The translations under genes and the position numbers were made by a program. A stretch of DNA of 43,446 nucleotides from Polyangia bacterium (GTDB lineage Bacteria > Myxococcota_A > Polyangia > Fen-1088), in assembly GCA_036268875.1 (NCBI GenBank), contig DATATI010000045.1, positions 1-43,446 of the forward strand, given 5' to 3'. Numbering within the stretch: the first letter of the stretch is position 1; every line of letters starts with the position of its first letter. This document shows positions 17,899 to 23,469 of the stretch, piece by piece. Below the pieces are notes generated by a model. The model searched no databases, was not told the origin of the DNA, and was given only the letters and a program-made list of their open reading frames with translations.

Positions 17899-17905
17899 TC
17901 CTTCT
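17899..17905 (-). promoter_or_regulatory. Ribosome binding site of the efflux adaptor gene
   Basis: AGAAGGA on the minus strand, 4 nt before the ATG at 17894. It decides between the adjacent GTG and ATG starts. Confidence 0.6.
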
Positions 17906-17986
17906 TTCAAGTGCCTGCGGCCACGTGCGTCCTCACGCGGCTGTGGGGCGGTACCGACCCGGCAACTTTGCTTTTTCGCGATTGCG

Positions 17987-18016
17987 TTCATAACGCGAGA
18001 AACTTTAGGTTGTCAA
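17987..18016 (-). promoter_or_regulatory. Promoter of the RND efflux operon
   Basis: On the minus strand a perfect TTGACA -35 (18016-18011), an 18-bp spacer and TATGAA (17992-17987). It gives a leader of roughly 85 nt before the adaptor ATG. The -35 lies inside the palindrome shared with the divergent MarR promoter. Confidence 0.55.
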
Positions 18017-18021
18017 CAATC
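18008..18021. promoter_or_regulatory. Candidate MarR operator (14-bp imperfect palindrome)
   Basis: GGTTGT-CA-ACAATC: arms match at five of six pairs around a CA centre. It covers the -35 boxes of both divergent promoters, so a MarR dimer bound here would block both. MarR sites of this kind (TTG-rich arms) are well known, but binding by this protein is inferred. Confidence 0.5.
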
Positions 18022-18038
18022 GGTTTGTTAAATAGTAT
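18010..18038 (+). promoter_or_regulatory. Promoter of the marR-type gene
   Basis: TTGTCA (18010-18015), a 17-bp spacer and TAGTAT (18033-18038). The predicted transcript start is at about 18045, the GTG start codon itself, suggesting a leaderless message. Confidence 0.5.
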
Positions 18039-18044
18039 GAAGGA

Positions 18045-18524
18045 GTGATTAAAACAGCCGCCGCCAGTGCGGGCTCCGATGCCCCGTCGCGCGCCAAGGT
18101 TACAGCCGAGGAAGCGGCCCGTCGGGCCTGGCACCTTCTTGGCGAGGTGGCGCTGACGTTGCGTGCGGCGTGGGTGGACATCGCCGCCGAGTTCGATCTG
18201 ACGCCGGCGCAAGCGCTGGCGCTCAGACGACTGGAGCCGAACACGCCGCTGCCCATGAACACGCTGGCCGAGGCGATGCTGTGCGATGCCTCGAACGTCA
18301 CCGGGATCGTCGACAAGCTGGAGGCGCGCGGCCTCATCGAACGCCGGGCCATCGAGCACGATCGGCGGGTGAAGATGCTGGTGGTCACCAAGCGCGGCGA
18401 GGATCTGCGCCGGAAATTCCTGCAGCGCAGCTCGCAACCGCCGCCGCTGGTCGCCACCTTGACCAGCGAGGATCACCGCCAGCTGAGCGAGATCCTCGAG
18501 CGGTTGCTGGCGGCGCGGGCTTAG
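18045..18524 (+). CDS. MarR-family transcriptional regulator
   Basis: A 159-residue regulator. The winged helix-turn-helix spans about 65-125: PMNTLAEAMLCDASNVTGIVDKLEARGLIERR is the recognition-helix block and HDRRVKMLVVTKRGEDL the wing. N- and C-terminal helices would form the dimer interface. The start is GTG at 18045. A GGAG directly abuts it, too close for a normal ribosome site, and the promoter predicts a leaderless mRNA, so GTG as first codon is plausible. It is divergent from the RND operon across 150 bp with a palindrome over both -35 boxes. I infer that it represses itself and the pump, with release by a pumped ligand. Confidence 0.9.
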   Translation: MIKTAAASAGSDAPSRAKVTAEEAARRAWHLLGEVALTLRAAWVDIAAEFDLTPAQALALRRLEPNTPLPMNTLAEAMLCDASNVTGIVDKLEARGLIERRAIEHDRRVKMLVVTKRGEDLRRKFLQRSSQPPPLVATLTSEDHRQLSEILERLLAARA

Positions 18525-18603
18525 GTCGAAGATTTAGAACAACGAGTGATTGGGCCGCTCCGGGCGATTTGCGCCTGCCTGGAGTGCCTTGGTCGGGCCA
18601 GAA

Positions 18604-19077
18604 CTATGAAGCGGCGGCGGGAGCGGCGGCGGCAGCGGCGGGAGCGGCGGGAGCGGCGGCGGCCTTCTTGCGGCGGACGATCTTCTTGCGGGCCTTGGCG
18701 GCCACGCGGCGCTGCTTCTTCGGAGCGGTGGTGCCATCCATCTTCTTCGCGCGGCGCGCCTCGCGGAATCTCCTGATCTTCAATTTGGGAAGATCTTTGT
18801 GCTTCGCGCAGACCATTCCAAAGACAGGCGCCGCGGGATTCGTGCAACCAGGCACCGGGCACAGTTGCTTGGGGGCTTTCTTTCGTGGCTTCTTCTTCGG
18901 CGTCCAGGCGGCGGACAACGCCGCCGACTTTGGCGGGCGACCACGGCGTGCCGGAATCTGGCCATTACCTCCCAGGGCGGCAGCGACAGCGTGGCGGGCG
19001 CGTTCCATGATTTGCGCCTCAATGACCTGCGCCAACTGATTGGTGAAATTCTCGACAACAGTGCGGAGTTCAGACAT
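18604..19077 (-). CDS. AT-hook and zinc-finger protein with Lys/Ala-rich tail
   Basis: 157 residues from ATG 19077 (an ATG three codons upstream is possible; the frame opens further up, inside the neighbouring upstream region). Residues 1-35 are helical (VVENFTNQLAQVIEAQIMERAR). An AT-hook core RRGRPPK is at 44-50, then a basic linker. A zinc-binding C73-X4-C78-X11-C90-X2-H93 motif follows (CPVPGCTN ... GMVCAKH), then a Lys/Arg-rich segment and an Ala/Pro tail. Together this indicates a DNA-binding, probably nucleoid-associated protein. I recall similar CPVPGC/MVC.KHKD proteins in Myxococcota but no established function. It is divergent from the SRPBCC gene across 109 bp. Confidence 0.8.
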   Translation of the reverse strand: MSELRTVVENFTNQLAQVIEAQIMERARHAVAAALGGNGQIPARRGRPPKSAALSAAWTPKKKPRKKAPKQLCPVPGCTNPAAPVFGMVCAKHKDLPKLKIRRFREARRAKKMDGTTAPKKQRRVAAKARKKIVRRKKAAAAPAAPAAAAAAPAAAS

Positions 19078-19084
19078 GCGCGGC

Positions 19085-19090
19085 ATTGTA
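19085..19090 (-). promoter_or_regulatory. Possible -10 of the AT-hook/zinc-finger gene
   Basis: TACAAT on the minus strand, 7 nt before the ATG at 19077, one base from consensus. No clear -35 is seen. If real, the transcript would start at or next to the ATG. Confidence 0.4.
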
Positions 19091-19172
19091 AACGAGGCCT
19101 TCTGCAATTGCAGCCACAACCTCGAACATTTTTTTGTGTTAGCTTCGCGCCCGGCCCGACCAGGCACAAATT

Positions 19173-19180
19173 GGGGGAGG
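19173..19180 (+). promoter_or_regulatory. Ribosome binding site fixing the SRPBCC gene start
   Basis: GGGGGAGG, 6 nt before ATG 19187. It selects this start over the ATG at 19040, which would lie inside the divergent gene. Confidence 0.7.
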
Positions 19181-19186
19181 TGTCGC

Positions 19187-19975
19187 ATGGCATACGAAAG
19201 TCTGTCTCTGTCCGAATTGATCCCGGCAACCGAAGAAGAGATCTATTCCGCTTGGCTGAGCAGCGACCAGCACTCCGCTTTCACCGGCGACGAAGCGTCG
19301 ATCGATCCAGTGATCGGGGGAAAACACATTGCTTATGGCGGCTATGCCCAAGGGGCGATCGTCGATTTACAGCCCAGCCGCCGCATCGTACAGACCTGGC
19401 GAACCAGCGACTTTCCGGAAGGCAGCCCGGATTCCCGTCTGGAAGTAACCCTAGAGCCGACAGTGGGCGGCACCATGGTGACGGTGCTGCACACAGAGAT
19501 CCCCGAGGGCCAAAGCGACAGTTACCGAGAAGGCTGGGTTAAATACTATTTTGACCCTCTCAAGAAATATTTCGCCGAAAAGAGCGGGGACGACGCCGAG
19601 GACGTGCTCGACGACCTGTTGGCGACGGCGCCCGCCAATGGTATTTCGTCCCACAACGGTGGCCCGGCCAAGTTGACGGGCCGCGCAAAGAAGGCGCCCA
19701 CCCCCCAACCAAAATCCGCCAAAGAGACGGCAAAGGTCCAGCCGAAAGCAAAACCGAAAGCCAAATCAAACGTCAAGGCCAAGGTCAAGGCCAAGGCCAA
19801 GCCAAAGCCCAAAGCGAAGCCGAAGACAAAAACGAAAACCAAGGCCAAATTGACGGCAAAATCCGCCAAAAAGCCGACGCCCAAACGCAGACCGGCGGCC
19901 CGGATGGCGGCGAAGAAAGCAACCCGCGGCCGAGAGAGCAAATCACCGGCGCGGTCCAAGAAAAAGAAACGGTAG
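19187..19975 (+). CDS. SRPBCC (AHSA1-type) domain protein with histone-H1-like tail
   Basis: 262 residues from ATG 19187. Residues 1-135 match an AHSA1-like SRPBCC fold: the start helix/strand (IPATEEEIYSAWLSSDQHSAFTG), the glycine-rich turn VIGGKHIAYGGYAQGAIVDLQP, RRIVQTWRTSDFPEG, then LEVTLEP, GGTMVTVLHTEIPEG and the C-terminal helix REGWVKYYFDPLKKYFAE. From about 166 to the end the protein is Lys/Pro/Ala-rich (KAKPKPKAKPKTKTKTK, AKKPTPKRRPAARMAAKK), like histone H1 tails. The tail would bind nucleic acid. The fusion suggests a ligand-responsive or co-chaperone domain tethered to DNA, which is an inference. It is divergent from the AT-hook/zinc-finger gene. Confidence 0.8.
   Translation: MAYESLSLSELIPATEEEIYSAWLSSDQHSAFTGDEASIDPVIGGKHIAYGGYAQGAIVDLQPSRRIVQTWRTSDFPEGSPDSRLEVTLEPTVGGTMVTVLHTEIPEGQSDSYREGWVKYYFDPLKKYFAEKSGDDAEDVLDDLLATAPANGISSHNGGPAKLTGRAKKAPTPQPKSAKETAKVQPKAKPKAKSNVKAKVKAKAKPKPKAKPKTKTKTKAKLTAKSAKKPTPKRRPAARMAAKKATRGRESKSPARSKKKKR
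19745..19975. repeat. Low-complexity Lys/Pro/Ala-coding tract
   Basis: Short imperfect repeats of AAGGCCAAG / AAGCCAAAG type encode the H1-like tail. The A-rich codon use stands out against the GC-rich surroundings and is prone to slippage. Confidence 0.6.
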
Positions 19976-20006
19976 CAGGACAGTCCGGCGCATGGTTTCC
20001 GTTTGG

Positions 20007-21093
20007 TCAACCAGTGACCAAACGGACGCTTTCGTCGTAAAGAGCACCGCCTTCACCAATGTCGGTGACGCGGGCCTGCAACAAAGTATTGGCGCAGCGG
20101 CCGCTGCGCCAGTGTCCGCCTTTGGGCACGATGGCCACATCCCGGCGTTGGCGTTGATCGCAACGAACACGGACGGTGAGTGACCCGATCGCTGATTGCA
20201 ACTGTGCCTTCGCCCCGCCGGCCAAGGCCTGCAGGATCACCGGGTCCCCGGCCAGGTCGTCGGCCGCCGTCACCGGCACGTCCGCGTCGCGGCACCACTC
20301 GCCGGAGCTCCGGCGTGCCGCCAAGGCGCGAAAACGATCCAGATTGTCGCAATAACCATCCGCCGCTGGATCGATCAATCCCCGATCAAACAAGCGCCGA
20401 GCCACCGCCATGGCCAGCGCGAAATCTCCTCCCGGTCCTGGTTGCCCAGTAGTGTTCGCAAAGCCTGGCGGTGCGGTGGTGAACCGGATCAATCAACGTC
20501 AACCGCGCCCCGCCCGCCTGGGCGTCCCGCAGGACCGGGATGGTGTGCGGGCTGGAAACGAAGACGTTCTTGCCCGACAGCAGAATTTGCCGGGCGTTCA
20601 CCAGATCGTCCAGGCCGTGGCTCTCTGACTCTCCAAAGTCTGCTGTCTGGGCGGCTTCGCCGGCGCCTGAACAAATGTCGCCGCGTTTGGTGGCACCCTG
20701 GACCAAACAGCCGAAAAAATCGATCAATGAGCTGGCCAAAAATCCCCAACGAGCCACCACTGTGATAGTGACAGTTGACGCTGGCCCAGATTGGTCGCGG
20801 AACGTGGTTAGCCGCTCGGCAATCAAATCCAAAGCAGCGTCCCACGAGACAGGTTGAAATTCGCCGCCCGCTCCCCGCACCAGGGGCGTGACGATGCGAT
20901 CGGTCGCGTACTGCAGATTGAGAAAATGATTGGTGCGCCAGCAAAGAAACCCGCGCGTCACCGGGTGGTCGCGATCGCCGGCCAGCTTGATCACCCGCCC
21001 GTCCTGCACCGTGGCGACGATCGAGCAGGCGTCGGGACAGTCGCGGTTGCAGACCGTGTTGCGCGTCTCGGTGACCGCTTCGCCTTGGGCCAT
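20007..21093 (-). pseudogene. Molybdopterin oxidoreductase, frameshifted and internally deleted
   Basis: The 5' part (21093 to about 20447) encodes the family N-terminus: VCNRDCPDAC plus the fourth Cys in RGFLCWRTNHF give the 4Fe-4S site, followed by ATDRIVTPLVR, VSWDAALDLIAERL and TLIDPVHHRTARLCEHYW. The frame then breaks and continues one frame over as QPGPGGDFALAMAVARRLF. Removing one C from the CCC run at 20445-20447 (plus strand) restores the reading. After about 60 more residues it jumps to the family's C-terminal end (TVRVRCDQRQRRDVAIVPKGG ... LTDIGEGG-like). Several hundred residues of the central Mo-cofactor domains are missing. A normal member has about 690 residues; this retains about 360. 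It cannot make an active enzyme. Confidence 0.85.
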
Positions 21094-21146
21094 ACGCCGA
21101 CGCTAACAAAGACGGCGCGGTGGCCGCGGCGCCACCGTCGTGGAAA

Positions 21147-21923
21147 TCAGCGCTTGATGAAGCTGCGATAGGCCAGCAAGCCCGACAGGCTGAAGCCAAT
21201 CACGATGACCAACGCGCGGATCACGCGCGCCGGCGCCCGCCGCGCCACCCGCGCCCCGATGAAGCCGCCGGCGATCGCCCCGCCCGTCATCAGCAGCGCC
21301 GCCCAGCCGTCGACCAGGCCCGAGGCGATGAAGTAGATCGACGCCACGCCGTTCACCAGCGCGGCCAGCAGGTTCTTTATGCCGTTCATCCCGTGAATGT
21401 CCGTCGAGGCAATCAGCGACAGGAAGGCCAGCGTGATGATTCCCATCGCCGCGCCGAAATAGCCGCCGTAAATGCCGACCAGCAGCTGACAGAGCACCAC
21501 CGTCGCCAAACGAGCAGGCGATGTCGGCGCGCCCGGTTGCGGCTTGGGGGCGTGCCGCAGGATCACCCCTTGCAGCAGAATGATCAGCGTGGCGCCCAGC
21601 ACCAGCCAGGGAATCAAAGCGTCGAACAGCCGCTGCGAGGTGTGGTGCAGGATATAGGCGCCCGCCAGCGCGCCCACCGTGGCCGGCGGTGCCAGCAGTG
21701 CGACCAGGCGGCGATCGGCCTTCAGCTCGCGGCGGTAGCCCCAGGCCGACGCCAGCGAACCCGGCGTCAGCGCCACCGCGTTGGTGACGTTGGCGGCGAT
21801 CGACGGCAGGCCCCAGGCCATGGCGGCTGGAAACGAGATCAGCGTGCCGCCGCCGGCGACGGCGTTGATCGCCCCCGCGACCGCCGCCGAACCCACCAGC
21901 AAACCGTGGCGAACGATGTCCAT
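21147..21923 (-). CDS. TSUP-family (TauE/SafE) membrane transporter
   Basis: A 258-residue membrane protein with about eight hydrophobic segments. Family blocks include VAGAINAVAGGGTLISFPAAMAWGLP near the N-terminus and GIYGGYFGAAMGIITLAFLSLI in the middle, each half ending in a G-rich re-entrant turn. The C-terminal half has AGGFIGARVARRAPARVIRALVIVIG. Members export sulfite, sulfoacetate or other organosulfur anions; the substrate here is not determined. It starts 12 nt after the metallo-beta-lactamase-fold gene on the same strand, so the two probably share a transcript. A sulfite/nitrite reductase lies 1.5 kb further along, which supports a link with sulfur compounds. Confidence 0.9.
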   Translation of the reverse strand: MDIVRHGLLVGSAAVAGAINAVAGGGTLISFPAAMAWGLPSIAANVTNAVALTPGSLASAWGYRRELKADRRLVALLAPPATVGALAGAYILHHTSQRLFDALIPWLVLGATLIILLQGVILRHAPKPQPGAPTSPARLATVVLCQLLVGIYGGYFGAAMGIITLAFLSLIASTDIHGMNGIKNLLAALVNGVASIYFIASGLVDGWAALLMTGGAIAGGFIGARVARRAPARVIRALVIVIGFSLSGLLAYRSFIKR

Positions 21924-21935
21924 GCCGGTTTTCTA

Positions 21936-22823
21936 TCAGCGTTCCCAGTCAAGCTGGCGGCGAAACCGCTTCTCCGCGTCGGCGATGGCGTGGCGATAGC
22001 CGTCGGGATCAATGAACGGATTCTTCGCCGGCGGCGGTTGCGACTGCAGGCGTTCGACTTTGTCCGACAGGTGAAAGAAATGGCTGTGCGCGCCCAGGAA
22101 AACGTCGCAGGGCAACGCCTTCCACACGGCAAAGCTGCGTTCAAAGTCCGGGACGATCTCCGGATAGCGCTGATTGCCGATCAGGTGAACGCCGTCGTTG
22201 ACGTTGGCGCTGGGAAAAAACACCACGTTCAGGTCCCGTCCGCCGTCGTGAACCACCATGGTCCAGGTGGTGGCGCCGCGGGTGTGGCCCGGCGTCAGGT
22301 GCGCGGTCATGGTGACGCCTCCCAGCGAAACCTTCGCGCCGTCGTCGATGATGCGGTCGACGGGACACGGGGTCCACGAATAGACGCCGTCGTAGACCGG
22401 CTCGCCGCGGCCGCCGCCTTCCACCACCGGCGCGTCGGGCCGCGCCACCACCACCCGGGCGCCGGTCAGCTGGCGGACCAGGGCGTGCGCCTGCACGTGA
22501 TCGATGTGGGCGTGGCTGGCCAGCAGGATCTTGATGTCTTCCATTCGGAAGCCCAGCTTGGCGATGTTGTCGCGCAGGCGCGGCACGCTGGCTTCGAACC
22601 CTGAATCCAGCAGGATGTGGCCGGCCGGCGTGGTGATGAGAAAGATGGCGATGTCGCTGCTGCCGACATAGTGAATGTTGTCGATGACGGTGAAGGGCGG
22701 GAATTCCTGGTTCCACGGCTGCATGTGGCGCGGTACGCCCGCCTGACCGACGGCGCAACCGGCCGGCAAGGCCAGCAGCGCCGCCAGCCAAAGATGGCGA
22801 GCGCGATTGCGAAGCTGACCCAT
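21936..22823 (-). CDS. Subclass B3-type metallo-beta-lactamase-fold lipoprotein
   Basis: 295 residues from ATG 22823 (a longer frame starts at 22883 but adds a non-signal N-terminus). The signal ends ALLALPAGC with Cys23 as lipidation site. The B3 zinc ligands are all present: H104, H106, D108, H109 (SHAHIDH), H180 (TPGHTRG) and H246 (LGAHSHFF). Other B3 blocks are ITTPAGHILLDSGFEASVP and YPEIVPDFERSF with LPCDVFLG. It fits a periplasmic or membrane-tethered hydrolase. B3 enzymes hydrolyse penicillins and carbapenems, but environmental members may act on other lactones or have no beta-lactam activity. Resistance is not claimed. It heads a likely two-gene unit with the TSUP gene. Confidence 0.88.
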   Translation of the reverse strand: MGQLRNRARHLWLAALLALPAGCAVGQAGVPRHMQPWNQEFPPFTVIDNIHYVGSSDIAIFLITTPAGHILLDSGFEASVPRLRDNIAKLGFRMEDIKILLASHAHIDHVQAHALVRQLTGARVVVARPDAPVVEGGGRGEPVYDGVYSWTPCPVDRIIDDGAKVSLGGVTMTAHLTPGHTRGATTWTMVVHDGGRDLNVVFFPSANVNDGVHLIGNQRYPEIVPDFERSFAVWKALPCDVFLGAHSHFFHLSDKVERLQSQPPPAKNPFIDPDGYRHAIADAEKRFRRQLDWER

Positions 22824-22832
22824 CAGCGCCGA

Positions 22833-22838
22833 AGTATA
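22833..22838 (-). promoter_or_regulatory. Possible -10 of the B3-type gene
   Basis: TATACT on the minus strand, 9 nt before ATG 22823. No good -35 is seen. A transcript starting here would have almost no leader. Confidence 0.35.
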
Positions 22839-22855
22839 AGCGGTCGCGTCGCCGA

Positions 22856-23392
22856 TCATTCGGGCGGCGCGCGTTCGAACCACAGATCGCGCCGCGCGGT
22901 CGGGTTGGGTCCGCCACCGGCGGCGTGGCCAACGAACAGCTTTCCGTCGATGACAGCGATCTCGACGGCGGGCGGGCCGACGCGGCCGCGGCGTTCAAAG
23001 CGCAGATGCTGGCCGTCGGCGTGCAAGCGCGAAAAAGAAAAGCCGGCCGCGCCCTCTTCCCATCGCAACGTCCAGGAGGCGCCGGCGCGTTTCAGTTGAT
23101 AGACGGAGACCAGCCGGCGGCTCTCCCCGCGCTGGACATCGAAGACCACGCCACGCAGCTCGCCGCCGACGGCGGTCCAGGTCAGCTCGAGGCGACCGTT
23201 TTGATGCGGGCGCAACCAGCGGCCCACCAGCCACGAAGGATCGCTGGCGGGCGCCGCCGCCGTCGCCGCTGCTGCGCCACCACTGGCCAGCCCCGTCAGC
23301 AGCAACGACGCCGCCCACGCGACGCCCCACCCGGCCCGCGGGGAGGCTCGCGGGCACCGGCCGGCGCGGGGCCGATGCTTGCAGCCAGACAA
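22856..23392 (-). CDS. Small exported protein of unknown function
   Basis: 178 residues from a TTG at 23392. The frame stays open to an ATG at 23479, but that would overlap the divergent reductase gene start, so I prefer the TTG. TATACT ends 6 nt before it. The N-terminus then has a basic stretch and a hydrophobic signal segment (AWAASLLLTGLASGGAAAA). The mature part is beta-rich: WLVGRWLRPHQNGRLELTWTAVGGELRGVVFDV, then SWTLRWEEGAAGF and IAVIDGKLFVGHA. This resembles lipocalin-like DUF6265-type domains (WL.G.W ... E..W...GG.+.G), but the match is from memory and weak. It is 32 nt upstream of the B3-type gene on the same strand. Its function is unknown. Confidence 0.6.
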   Translation of the reverse strand: MSGCKHRPRAGRCPRASPRAGWGVAWAASLLLTGLASGGAAAATAAAPASDPSWLVGRWLRPHQNGRLELTWTAVGGELRGVVFDVQRGESRRLVSVYQLKRAGASWTLRWEEGAAGFSFSRLHADGQHLRFERRGRVGPPAVEIAVIDGKLFVGHAAGGGPNPTARRDLWFERAPPE

Positions 23393-23398
23393 CTTTCC

Positions 23399-23404
23399 AG
23401 TATA
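23399..23404 (-). promoter_or_regulatory. Possible -10 for the small exported protein gene
   Basis: TATACT on the minus strand, one base from consensus, ending 6 nt before the TTG at 23392. No convincing -35 is seen. Confidence 0.35.
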
Positions 23405-23446
23405 AAAGACCGGCGCCCTTTGAAAGCCCGACGCATATCGCACGGG

Positions 23447-23452
23447 TATAGT
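23447..23452 (+). promoter_or_regulatory. Possible -10 for the sulfite/nitrite reductase gene
   Basis: TATAGT, 17 nt before ATG 23470, leaves room for the GGTGGGAAG ribosome site. No good -35 is seen at standard spacing. Confidence 0.35.
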
Positions 23453-23469
23453 GGGCGCCAGGTGGGAAG

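Noticed and set aside
13533-17993. Very long plus-strand frames opposite the RND pump and adaptor
   Set aside because: The minus-strand proteins are full-length, motif-complete pump and adaptor. The plus frames have Arg/Gln/Asp-rich composition typical of antisense reading.
19992-20183. 63-codon plus-strand frame after the SRPBCC gene
   Set aside because: It lies antisense to the remnant C-terminus of the oxidoreductase, has no domain and no ribosome site.
21120-22604. 494-codon plus-strand frame opposite the TSUP and B3-type genes
   Set aside because: It has no domain signal, and both minus-strand genes are well supported.
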